From contig CM075783.1 of NCBI GenBank assembly GCA_037974665.1, forward strand, positions 41,553,712 through 41,617,711: a stretch of DNA of 64,000 nucleotides, given 5' to 3'. Within the stretch, counting starts at the first letter, position 1; each line of letters opens with the position of its first letter. This DNA is from Ehretia macrophylla (taxonomy: Eukaryota; Streptophyta; Magnoliopsida; Boraginales; Ehretiaceae). The notes under the pieces are model-generated. The model saw nothing but the letters and a program-made list of their open reading frames with translations. It had not been told where the DNA came from and made no database searches. A program made the position numbers and the translations under genes. Positions 48,035-59,000 of this stretch are shown piece after piece.

Positions 48035-48451
48035 ATGTCTGCAAATTTTGGTGTTGTCGTCGGCGAGGCTATTTTGGAGGAGGTTCAAACATTTTTTGTG
48101 ATTCACATTATTGTGAGCATTATAGGGCGATACAGTGATGGAGAGAGAGTTTGGTTTAGGATTTGGCGTATGGCATACCTGCACAAATTGATAGAGAAAT
48201 ACTGTTGGAAGCAAGATGTCGATAAGCATGCTAACATTTTTGTTAAATGGTGAACGCATAACAGAAAACCAAACACCAAATAAAGTTGGAATGGAGGCCT
48301 GGGACGAAATTGATGCCATGATTCCATCGTTTAGTGGTGGTGTTTCTGGTATATTGAACTTATATTTTTTGTTATTATTATTATTTGTACTTCTTTTTTG
48401 TTGTTATGCTAACACGTACGAAATCATTAATGATGTGCAGGTATGCATTAG
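48035..48451 (+). pseudogene. SUMO-like (small ubiquitin-related modifier) gene, frameshifted
   Basis: It starts MSAN, like plant SUMO. The beta-grasp core aligns throughout: SDGERVWFRIWRMAYLHKLI corresponds to the SUMO stretch around DGNEVFFRIKR, followed by KYCWKQDVD (YCDRQSVD in SUMO). After a frame change in a T run near 48237, it continues LLNGERITENQTPNKVGMEA (FDGRRLRAEQTPDELEMED) and then DEIDAMIPSFSGG, ending in the diglycine that is conjugated to targets. A GT-AG intron (48349-48440) would join VSG to MH and a stop, leaving a five-residue tail after Gly-Gly, the kind Ulp proteases remove. The frame break looks like loss of two Ts relative to family length. It is divergent from canonical SUMO. 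It lies between the Ulp1-like gene and the GRF and transposase genes. Confidence 0.85.
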
Positions 48452-48879
48452 TGCAGAGGAAGGCATGACGTGATGGGACAACACAGTGCCGAAGACTGTT
48501 TGAGGGCACTGTATTGTCCTGTCATATTTTTAACATGATATGTTTTCCAGGAAATAATATAATCTAATATAATATATGATATATGTATTGTAAGTTTTTA
48601 TATAATATAATATATAATTGAATAAAATAATATTTAAATATCTATTGTTTGTCTTTTATGTGAGTGCTTGTGTTTTGTTTAATTAATTGATTTACTGAAG
48701 TATTTTTCTTTCTCCTGGAAGATCAATGTAATTATCAAATAAATTAACCAAAAATAGTTCGTTAGCATAAATGCAACTTACTTAGATGGACATGTACATA
48801 CATTAAACATAAAAGTTAACACAAACAAACTTAAAGATTCCTAAAGAGACCCATAATCTTCACGCTTACATACCCATTT

Positions 48880-49278
48880 TCACTTAATAAGAAAAATAAA
48901 AAAAATAACCCCTACCATTACCAAAGAGAAGGCAAGACTTCCACACAACATCTTCTTCAACCTCTCCATTTGACCATTGTGCTCCACTGGAAGAGGAAAA
49001 GTTACTTCCTCACCATTATCGTCTTCGTTCTCAAACTCTATAGGCGGATTCAGTTGTTGTCCGCTTGGAAGCCAACGAGCATCATATGGGTGATACCATC
49101 CTCCGAATAAACCACAACTGCGACACTTATAGTACAAGTGACCCTTAAACGGCTTATTAGTGGACACAACCCTAACATCGCACTACTGGGTACAATGACA
49201 TTGAAGGTTGGAGAAATGCAACTCAAGCTTCATATATTTTGAAGTTCTGCTGCTGCAGCTCGTTGTTGGGGTTGACAT
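48880..49278 (-). pseudogene. GRF-type zinc-finger protein with C-terminal membrane segment
   Basis: Minus-strand frame starting MSTPTTSCSSRTSKYMK. It contains CHCTQ, then a TAG stop (49183-49185), then CDVRVVSTNKPFKGHLYYKC and SCGLFGGWYHPYD. The Cys and aromatic pattern fits the GRF zinc finger that binds single-stranded nucleic acid. It is followed by a hydrophilic acidic stretch and a C-terminal hydrophobic helix (SLAFSLVMVGVIFFIFLIK), as in many small plant GRF proteins. One in-frame stop is the only visible break. It sits immediately downstream of the MULE transposase relic on the same strand, so it may have been part of that element. Confidence 0.7.
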
Positions 49279-49655
49279 GTTTAAAAAAATGGAGCAAGAA
49301 AATAAAAGTAAAGATACAAAACAATATAGTAAGAGGCAGAAATGAGGAAATATTTGGGTAAAGGCGAGAAGTGAGAGGGATAAAGGGACGAGACAGGAGT
49401 TAAAAAGAAACAATTTTCGCACGTGTACTTGTTACAGCAAAGGCGTAATGGTAATTTTAGGAAAAAAATCCAAATTGATCCCTGAACATTAAGCAAAATG
49501 GCCTTTTGCGCAAAGTTCTGGGACCAATATGGTTCAAGTTGCTTTTTTTCTTTTGTTTTTAACTTCTTGCAATCATATTGACAAAAAAAAAACAAAACAA
49601 AACTTACAATCATAAGTGAAACAATACCAATTGTCACGTGTATGATTACCTTTTG

Positions 49656-52134
49656 TTAGTAGGCTTGGAAATTTTCCCAATGGGGTTGAAATAGTGAATT
49701 TGATGATGAGTTTTCTGGTTGTGATCCGCCCAATATTTGTTGCATGAGAATGTAGCTTGCATTTCTAAATCTATGCGATGTATTTCTAGTCAAATTTCCC
49801 ACAACACTTGATTCACCATGTTCGTAGCCAGGAATTGGACTTCCAAAACTCGTATTTCTATTATTATCCATTGGCAAATCTGCTTGGCTACACATATCAT
49901 CCAATCCAACTTGTGGCACCTCACTTTCATCGTCAGACCCATCGTTTCGTTGTTTAGGGCATGTGTTGGCTTGATGTCCTGGAAGCCTGAAAACCAAAAG
50001 ATATTTATTAAAAATTATCAAATTTTGAACAATAATTTAAATGTGCTAACAATTATTTATTAAGGGACTAACCGGCATTTTCGACAATGCCTCACTTCTT
50101 TTTTCGCTATGTATCTTTACCCTTCGAACCTTTTGTCTTCGCTTTCTTCAGATCCAAAACATCAATTTGAATTGGTTATGACGGACCAGTCTCTTGCCCT
50201 GATGAAATCATATCTTCTACCCAGATTTCTTTGGCACGTGCAAGTAGGTGTCCAATGCCATTTATAATTTCCATATATCCATGGCTTGATTTCTTCGCAT
50301 ATAAAGCCAACTCCGAACATTTTGAGACGATGTACCCGTGACGGGTTATCTCCACTTCCTCAGGCATGGAAGACGACAAGTTCTTGTGCCTGAACTCCTT
50401 ACTGATATTTGGCGTCCAACGGGAATGAATGCAAGACGCCGGAATCTCTTTTAAACCTTTGCGTTTGAAAATATAGATCACGTGCTTACAAAGCATTCCC
50501 GTTGACTCAGTCATCTTGCATTCGTAAAGGACCTCCATGGTAGCACAATTAAATTGAATGCGGCACATGTTTTTCTTATAGTAATCCATGATCACGTAAG
50601 TTCAACAATTGGGTGTGTAGGGAACAATCTTCTCGTGCCATAGATTCACCTTTAGTAAAATATGTTTTCTAACCTTCTTAAATACTTCCTTGGTGTAAAC
50701 TTCAGAAGCATGTCATTCAAGATCCACTAGGGATATCGTTAGCACTGGTCTGGTATGATTCATTTGAACTTCTCTATTGATAACATTAACTCACAACCTT
50801 TCCAAACCCCTGTGGTAATCTCTCACAAAATCAATCAACCTTCGGTTTAGACCAAGAAAACTATTAAAAAATGTATTCATACCTTCGCAACGCGCGTACT
50901 TCTTACGCCCACGAAGAAATAACCTCGCAAATACGCTTCTGCCCACATACGCCTCATATTATTCGCACATGCTACCCAAATGTTATCCTCTAGACCATGT
51001 TCAATGACCATTTTGTTCCACTCAACCTCAAAATCATTAACGGAGCACCTGAGGGATATTATTCTATTGAACATCATTTTGAAATCTTGTAGGCTCACGT
51101 TCTGGGCTGCATTTCGTAGCATATGCCACTTGCACAATCAATTAGAGGCATGTAGGAACACGGTTGTGATCACTGCTATCATTGCCCTGTCTCCATCAGT
51201 TACAATGGATATAGACATCTTATTATCCATCGCAGTGAGAAATGTGTTCAACACCCATATATAAGACTCCATCGCCTCGGTTTGTATGAGTGCAGCCCCG
51301 AAGATACACATGTTTCGATGATTGGTGGACCCTGCCAGGAGAATAAGAGGAAATCGATACGCATTGGTTTTGTATATGACATCAAAAATCAGTACGTCAC
51401 CGAATACTACAAATTCATCCCTTGACCGTCCATCCGTCCAGAACAGCTTATCCAACCACTTATTCTCGTCCACCGTGTACTCAAAAAAGAACCTCGAGCC
51501 ACCCTCTGATTTCCCCCAACAAATAGCCTATAGTAACCTTAGCATCCCCTTCAACAATTTTCTCACTTCGTTCATGGTCCAAGTAATTGTATAAATCTTT
51601 TTTTGTGAATCCTACAGAATGATACCCGCTAGCCAAATAGTTATAATGATCCATAACCCTACACGGTCGTATTCCAGCTCTAGTCATTGACTGGGCTCCA
51701 GTCCCATATCTATCATCTACTTTCCGGTGAGAATGGAGGTGTGACACCACGTATGCGGGTACCAACTCGTGTGTATGCTCCTCATGAAATAAAGTGACCA
51801 GATAACGCCCGTTTGCTCTATTAAGCTTGATGCGAAACTTGGCCTTACACTTACATTTAGTTAAGTCTCGATGTTCTCTCTGTTGATTTTCCCTTTCTAA
51901 GTATTTTTCTCTTCGGACACCCTCTCTGTAACAAACATATAACCTATTCACTGTTTGACCAGTTATTTTATCTTTATGCACTGTGTCTTTTCTAATGCTA
52001 AAACCAGTTGCACGTGCATAACTATTGTAAAATTGAAATGCTTCATCCTCTGATATGAATGTCATGTTCAATATATCTTCTTTACTTAATGAACTGACAT
52101 CAAAAGAAGAGGAATCCATCGAAGCACTATCCAT
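49656..52134 (-). pseudogene. MULE transposase, FAR1/FRS type (mudrA-like)
   Basis: Domain order is complete. A FAR1 DNA-binding domain comes first (52134-51481; FISEDEAFQFYNSYARATGF, REHRDLTKCKCKAKFRI, HEEHTHELV). The MULE DDE core follows (51473-51138; FGDVLIFDVIYKTNAYRFPL, VTDGDRAM), then LCKWHMLRNAAQN. A SWIM zinc finger comes next (CKMTESTGMLCKHVIYIF). A CCHC zinc knuckle spans an intron (CRKC in one exon, LPGHQANTCP in the next, splice at about 50071/49992). Defects: a frameshift near 51500, a TGA where Arg is expected at about 51152, another frameshift near 50890 at the conserved CEGMN region, and stops further down. FRS proteins are domesticated MULE transposases, but the decay and the Ulp1/GRF company favour a dead transposon. 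Confidence 0.88.
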
Positions 52135-52137
52135 CTT

Positions 52138-52400
52138 TATAATACAATGGCTTTCGGAAGATTAGCTACCTATTATAATGAGTAAGTTATAGGAAATTAG
52201 ACTGCCGTTTATTTACTATAAAAAGTTTACGCTAATAATCGATTATAAACGTGAAGGACTGTACATGCAACAAATATTTTACATAAAATATGATCCATGC
52301 AAAATAGTAAAGCCACTGTATGCAAAATATACATCCATATAATACTATGGCTGTCCGAAGATTAGCTACTTATTAGGATGAGTAAATTACAGTAAGATAT
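52138..52400. repeat. Two direct copies of a 65-bp unit upstream of the MULE transposase
   Basis: The unit tataatacaatggctttcgg (52138-52200) recurs as tataatactatggctgtccg at 52336-52400, about 198 bp apart, with agattagctac and atgagtaa conserved. Confidence 0.75.
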
Positions 52401-52781
52401 ACTTAGTGCACTTAGAAACCAAGCGATATAAGGAAAATGTTGTGATATTCAAACTTACTTCAACAAATAAAAGGGGCATACACAACGTAAGCACTAACCT
52501 GATATATGATATTCCTTTTTCTTTTTCCCTCTCAACTCATCCGATCTACTACATCCCATTTCTTCTATACACAAATATCATCTATACACACGTTAAATTT
52601 ATACAGCTAGGGTAAATCTTCCTCATTAATTCCCATTAATTCAGTCTTTCATTCATTACCCTTCCTTGCATTGTAGTAGTTGTGTTGGGGGTTGGTGAGC
52701 AGGGTTAATTCATGTGAGTGGATTTGACATATTGCATTCGGATATGACAACGTAGGAAATTCAAATATAGCAAGGACATGA

Positions 52782-54544
52782 TGATGCGTTTAAAATGTGC
52801 ATTATAATTAAGTGCAAAATGACCAAGTTTTAATAACCCGCAAGTGCAAGGATCTTTGCTGTGTAGCGTGCTATGAGTGCGGAATTGTACTACAAGGAAG
52901 CACGTTAGTTAGTTAGTGAAGTAGTGTGTAAAAGTGTTAAAGCGATAAGTGACAGTTTGTACAGGGTGTTTGGTTTTAACCTATGCTACAACTAAGTTAA
53001 ACTAACTAAGTATTAATGGAATACGAGGGTAAGGAATCTAGAGGGATGGATATACAAAGAGGCAGTCAATATAGGCTCGGCATTCAAGTTCTCTAATCCT
53101 ATGCAAGAGGTTAAGCTACAAGCATTAACCTAGTTAATTACTTAGCCTATTAAAATCCTGATTACTAACTATGATGTAGGTGTTGTGCCATCTACGAGCA
53201 TTGGAGCCATAGTATGGAGTTGTCCTTGCAACCGGATGTAAAGGTCTGTTTCAAGTAAGTCATTAACTTCTCCTTACTTGGACTAGAACTACGGTACAAC
53301 CTATAGTTCATGGAATCTAAGATTGTCAAGGTATTTGATTCACTATTAAAGCATGGATATATGACACGAAAGTAAAGCTATTATAATGTCTACTGAAAAG
53401 CATTACGTATGAAAGACAATAACTAAAGCAATCATAACATCTATTGAAAAGCATTATGTATGAAAGACAGTACTGAATTTAAAGCAAGTCATATATTGCA
53501 ATCGAATTAAATAAACTGAATTCGAGACCATATATTAAAAGACCATCATTTATAATATCATACCCTAGATAAATAACTCTACTCAGACATAATAATAAAT
53601 ACAAGTAGTAGAAATAAGAGAGTCAAGAAAGGCTCCCCCGATATGACGACTTTGTATTTCTGCCTTCTAAAATTTGAGCAGAGGTCCGTTGCCAAATAAC
53701 TATTCGAGCGGAACTAATTTCTCCCGAATAAGAGCTTTTATAGTAAAAGCTATTCGGGCAGAACCTCCCCCGGATGATAACTACTTGGGTCGGATTTTCT
53801 CATAAAAGTGGTTATTCGGGCAAAATTTTCCCGAATAAACACCACTTAGGTGGGACTTCCCTCGTATCCTACTAATTAATTAACTACAAACTAGAATTAG
53901 GTCGAAACTTGATTAAAAATAATCAAAATCCAAAATTAATTACAAAATTCGGAGGGATGAGGGGCTATTTATAGACAAAAAATCAGAGGTGCGCTCGAGC
54001 GCCTGGTCTTCAAACGTGGACAGGCTGCCACATGGTGATTTCTGGACTGCTCCAAAAGGTACAGATGGGCGTTCGAGTGCCCAGAAGGCACGCTTGAGCG
54101 CCCTTTTGCTTCGTCGAATTGCTTTGCGCCACTTGGCACTTCTGGAAAATGGTGAAAGGCTTGGCAGGGCACTCGAGCGCCAGGAGGGCGCGCTCAAGTG
54201 CCCTTTTGTTAACTTCTTGGGCTGGAATTTTGAGTTTTGACCGGGCTTTGACCAAGCATTGACCGAGGCGTTTCTGGGCTATTTTCAGCGTTCCAAGTCT
54301 GATTACGCGCTAGTTTCGGCCAAATTTCGACTCTAAGGACTCTATTCTTCCACCGTTTCGCGTGTTTTTCCTATTGTCCACTTCTTGACTTGCAGTTTTT
54401 TGGATCGTTTTGGGCCTGAACATTCATTTTCCGGTATTTTCCTACATTGCATCGAAAGTATCAAAGTATTACAATAATTCCCAAGTTAAGATGCAAATAT
54501 AGTACAAATACCAAGGTTTGAGTGCTACAAATACAGTTACATCA
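52782..54544 (+). repeat. Solo LTR (1763 bp)
   Basis: It starts TGATGCGTTTAAAATGTGC, ends AGTTACATCA (TGATG...CATCA inverted ends), and is flanked by perfect CATGA on both sides (52777-52781 and 54545-54549). A TATA-like ctatttatag lies at about 53965. No gag or pol is present. The G+C-richer part at 53990-54200 has five near-copies of a CTCGAGCGCC-type motif. Family not identified; Ty3/gypsy is likely. Confidence 0.88.
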
Positions 54545-54969
54545 CATGACATTCATTTTTTTTATTTTAGATACGATTTCTGAGATGTAGTTATTGCTTT
54601 CATCAACTATTTAATTATTTTTATCGCTATTAGGAAATGTCATGCCAATTAGAAATACGATTTCAATTATGATTGTTATTATTTTTTCTATTTTTTCTTT
54701 TTTGAACCACATTTCTATTTTTTCCACTGTCCATTTTTTACACACAACCTTTCACGTGCAAAGTTTCATCAACTGTGGAGAGTCGAAACCAGATTGCCCA
54801 GTTAGACAACAATCCCACAAACCAACTAGGATGACCATTGGTGTCCCATTTTCATCAACTACTTAACCATTTTCATCGCTATTACTGTGGTTCATGCCTA
54901 GATTACTGCAAGAAGGATTTAAATTACGAGTTTCATCATTTTTTCCATTTTCTAAGATACTTTAAATTG
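54545..54969. other. Intergenic with dispersed repeat modules
   Basis: A module of about 100 bp (catcaactacttaaccatttt, then catgcctaaattactgcaag) occurs in whole or part at about 54590, 54848, 55104 and 56100. No gene recognised. Confidence 0.55.
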
Positions 54970-55080
54970 GGGATTAATGGAAGGCCTAAATGTAATCCCG
55001 TAAAATGTAACTAGTGAGATCGAACTCACAACCTCTACCATGCTTAGCGATTAATATTACCACTAGACCAATATACGATT
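54970..55080 (-). repeat. tRNA-derived SINE, copy 1
   Basis: On the minus strand an A box (TGGTCTAGTGGTAATA) is followed about 35 bases later by a B box (GTGAGTTCGATCTCAC), the internal polymerase III promoter of tRNA-type SINEs. It cannot be a tRNA gene because the cloverleaf is not complete. A second copy lies at 55976-56082. Confidence 0.65.
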
Positions 55081-55205
55081 GCCGAGAAATAGTATTGTCA
55101 CAACCATTTTTCATCAACTACTTAACCGTTTCCATCTACAACAATTCATGCCTAAATTACTGCAAGAAGGATTTAAATTACGACTTTCATCGTTTTTTTC
55201 CATTT

Positions 55206-55975
55206 CCTACAAAAATAGTTATTTTTATTATTTTAGTTTTATATATGTATTGGAATTTTAAAATTATAAATAAAAAAAAATTACTTTAAACAAACTATTA
55301 TAAAAATAGATAAGAAAAATTAGATTATTTAAAAATTACATTCTTAAGACCAATGCAAGACGTAACATGAGATTTCTACTTAATTGACATTGATAGTTCA
55401 ATTTTACTATTGATTATAATGGATTTAAGAGATTTGTTAGTTATTTTAATTGTACTTCAAAAAATTTCAAATAACATAATTAAGGATAAATTTTAAAGAT
55501 TTGCAACTACTATTATATGTGACATGTAATAAAAAAAATTATAATAATAATTACAATATCACTAACACAAGGAAGAGTTCTTTTTTAATTATAGTTCTCA
55601 TATATAATGGTTAAGTCATAATTTATTTTAAATACTTGAGAGTCATTACCATAATATTATTTTTAATATTTAACGGCAAACAATAGACATGAATGTATAA
55701 TTAATATTTAAAATTTATTTAAGACCTATATGTATATTTATTATTACTATAACTTTAATTTAGATTTTAAAGTTATATGATTCAAATTAACTTTAATTCT
55801 TAAAGTTTAAAAGAAAAGTAAAATCCTCACTGGTAATCCCCATTTTCCACGGGGATTCAGTGGCGGGGACGGGGGTATAGAATGTAGGGATGAGGCAGGG
55901 GATAGGAAAAATTTTAAGTGGCGGGGCGAGGAGTGGGGATTGCTCTTCTCGGCTCTAACTCGCCCTATTGTCATT
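55206..55975. other. Intergenic, very AT-rich, with a G-rich tail
   Basis: Nothing recognised up to about 55840. 55850-55960 is G-rich (cagtggcggggacgggggta, gtggcggggcgaggagtggg), a sharp change in composition of unknown origin. Confidence 0.5.
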
Positions 55976-56082
55976 CTTAAATGTAACTAGTGAGATAATG
56001 TAACTAGTGAGATTGATCTCACAACCTCTAGCATGCTTAGCGATTAATATTAACACTAGACCAAGATATGATTCACGATATA
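55976..56082 (-). repeat. tRNA-derived SINE, copy 2
   Basis: Same body as copy 1 (TTAATCGCTAAGCATG shared), but the B box has changed to GTGAGATCAATCTCAC and the tail stretch ctagttacatt is duplicated. The 120 bp to the right of both copies is also repeated, so the copies may be a segmental duplication and not two insertions. Confidence 0.6.
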
Positions 56083-56465
56083 TAGTTATTGTCACGACCC
56101 GTTTTCATCAACTATTTGACCATTTTCATTGATATTACAGCATTTCATGCCTAAATTACTGGAGGCACGGTTTAAATTACGAGTTTCATCCTTTTTTCCA
56201 AACATAATTTAACAGTTCTACTTTTATCAAACTAGCATTATCGTTTTATCAAATGGTGCAACGCCTGCAGTCAAAAAGGCAATTACATTTCAATTGGTAT
56301 TAGGAAATAGCACCATTTCATGAATGATTATGTTTATTCATTAAAGACAAAAATGGAGAATATGAATGGACACACCCTTTCAATTGTGTCTTGCCAACAT
56401 TTATAAATAGGAAAACTCACCAAGTTATTTTTAAAGGGCCATTATATTGAAAACGGGAAAAAAAA

Positions 56466-57317
56466 ATGGCTTCATACTTTGATACCATTCCTAACCACTT
56501 AATCAGTGAAATTCTCTCCCGTGTTAGTTCACGTTCTACTATGGATCTTATTCGTGCGAAAGCAAGGTATAATACAATTTTGTTGGAATGAACTTTATTT
56601 TTCTCTTTTACTAACCCAACATTTTTTTACCCAGTTGCAAGTTGTTAAAGAACATCGGTGACGGGAGCAACATATACAAACATGCCACAACGAAAGAGAT
56701 TCCAATCATCCGGTGGGGGACGTTTAACAGTCCACGCCGTTCAATGGTTTCATTCGTAGAGCTCTGTTATGATAGTGAAAATCTAGAAGCTTTTTACAGA
56801 AAATGAATGCTAAGCAATGCTAAGCATTACAAAAATATTAGCATGGATTTTTTTTTTAAACAATTAGGGCCCACTTCACATGTCTATATTTTCATATAGT
56901 TTGAATAAATTTAATGTCCCATGTATGAATGGATCGCAGGTTGAGTATTTTTATGGAAGGAGACAAGATGTTGCACTTGAATGTCTAATGAAAGCCGTAG
57001 AATCTGGACACGTTGGGGCATATTATGTGCTTTCTATCATCCTAATCATTCAAGATAATGCAGCCAAGGAAAGAATGATGTTGATGCTTAGCGAAATAAG
57101 GAAAGCAGTACTAGAGCATCGCATGGAATTGAAATCAATTCTGAATAGGCATTGGCTAGAATATCCATATTTTAAGGGACAAAGACTGACTTGTTGCACC
57201 AAACAACACGTGATCAGCAAATCAAATTGGCTTAAGATCATAGACGAAGAGAACAAAGACATAAGTTGTGATCCTTGTTTCTGTGAGAGAGAGATTCATA
57301 TATTATTTCTAGTTTGA
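56466..57317 (+). pseudogene. F-box protein of the At2g35280-like type
   Basis: Exon 1 (56466-56566) encodes the F-box start (MASYFDTIPNHLISEILSRV). A GT-AG intron of 68 bp follows. Exon 2 from 56635 continues with AKASCKLLKNI, KEIPIIRWG and ENLEAFYRK. A TGA at 56804-56806 replaces the Gly expected in the family's YRxGM motif. Further on, 56880-57317 has the Sel1-like repeat (ALECLMKAVESGHVGAYYVL) and the Cys-rich tail (CDPCFCEREI). F-box proteins recruit targets to SCF ubiquitin ligases. Between the stop and 56900 the sequence is low-complexity and has more stops, so the gene is probably dead. Confidence 0.8.
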
Positions 57318-58689
57318 GTTAGATAAGTAGTGTTTGATAATGTTTATGTTGTAATCTTAATGAGCAATTTTAATAAGTCGATAAAAGATTTGATGGACAT
57401 TTCTTCTTATGCTGCAAAAGAACCAACCAACCCAAAGCCCAATCAAAACCATTAATTTGAATAACTATCAAGCGCCCATGCCCAAATGTTATATGTCCAT
57501 TTTCGTAATTTGTGTTTCTTTTGTCTTTATGCTTGAGCCCGATATGGACTTTTGCCAGCACAGTCCTGTCGTCCTTTTTGGTTATTTACACTCTATTTTG
57601 TCTTTAGTGAGTATTATTTTATGAAATAAACATGATGGTATATTGGACATTTCTTCCTATAGAAAAGGATATATTTGACATTTTGCATATTTCTATTGTT
57701 CATCACTGCAACTTGACATGTCCACGTGTCCAAATCTTGTTACGTCGGTTGTCCCATCATGAATGGAAGAATTGCCACTGACGGTTAGTAGAATTTTTTT
57801 ATGCAAAATGGTTGTCATCACCTGTGTTGGCACAACTAGTTTTCACTGGTGCTGAGAGAGAGATAATAAGTGCAGGTGCAATATTTTTTTTCTTTTTTAC
57901 CATTAGGTAGAATTTTTTTGATTTAGAGGGAGGTGGAAAGAATGGGAATAAAAAGGAAGTCAAAAAATTCAAATTGGAAGTAAGTAAAAAAGAAGAAGGC
58001 TGGTCCATGAAAAAAACTTTCTCTTACCGATTGGCTTAGGATTGATAGCCAAATTGACTAGATAGGGAGGGAGTGAACCACTATTCCAAGAGCATAAAGT
58101 ATATCAGATTGCCGTTCCACTTCCATTAGTTACCTTCCTTACCTAGGAAAAAGTCCATCTGAAAGGAGGATAGATGACTGAAGCGAAGAAGTATAAGTTG
58201 GACTTTGAGACCTTAACTGGCTTTTTTTGGTTGTTTGATGGGCATATTGAATATTAAAAGCATTTAAGCTATGGTTTTTCAGTCGAGTAAAAAACCTTTA
58301 GGTCCTTCAAGTTTTGTAAAAGTAATTTTTTGATCCCTCAACTTTTGAAATGTGACCATTTGATCCATTTTTTACGGTAAGTTGATGAAAAATGTTAACT
58401 TTTTGTGATTTTTCTATTTTACCCTTAGACTAATTTTCTCTCTCCTGCATGACATTAAGCACCATTTTGGCAGCCATGGGATATCACCAAAAATCAGAAA
58501 AAAAAAACCAAAAAATTCACAAAATATACCTGTCCAAACCAAAATAAAAAAAATACAATTTCTACAAAATGACTTCAACATCATCATCCACCACAATTAG
58601 AGACGAAATAAACGGAACAATTATTAAGTTAAAAAATAGGAGATATTTTGATTTTTCTCTTTTAAAATCAAAACAAAAAAATGAAGTGG
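57318..58689. other. Intergenic, no gene recognised
   Basis: AT-rich. 58290-58420 contains MITE-like wording (ggtccttcaagttttgtaaa, gatccctcaacttttgaaat) of the same general type as 5298-5724 and 46551, but clear ends were not found. Confidence 0.5.
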
Positions 58690-59000
58690 TTTACTACAGG
58701 AAAAATTAAAACGGGCGACGGATTTTTTTTCGTCACTAGGTGGTAATAGATTTAGCGAGAAAAATATTCAGTCACTAATTAGTAACAAATTAGTGACGAC
58801 TTTGCAACGAAAAAATTGATAACTAAATTTTGTCACTAATCTCTCACAATATCGCGACGGATTAGTGATAACCAATAGATTTGCGACGGAATAGTGACAA
58901 TATGTCGTAATTCCCTCATTAAATCCGTCACTAAATAGCTACAAAATTAGCGACGAAATTTTGAAAAAACTTAAAGATAAACAATAAAATAAACCCGATT
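58690..59000. mobile_element. CACTA (En/Spm) terminal fragment with subterminal repeats
   Basis: It begins TTTACTACAGGAAAAATT, close to the CACTACAAGAAAA-type CACTA terminus. Many short subterminal motifs in both directions follow (gcgacgga, attagtgac, cgtcactaa). The opposite end is not visible in the window, so the copy is truncated. Confidence 0.7.

Noticed and set aside
49656-52134. Reading the FAR1/MULE/SWIM gene as a working host FRS transcription factor
   Set aside because: Two frameshifts and several stops interrupt conserved parts, and it sits with Ulp1-like, SUMO-like and GRF relics, so a dead MULE transposase is the better call.
54970-55080. Possible tRNA gene because of A and B box motifs
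   Set aside because: No complete acceptor stem, anticodon arm or cloverleaf could be drawn. A second diverged copy with an attached tail shows a SINE.
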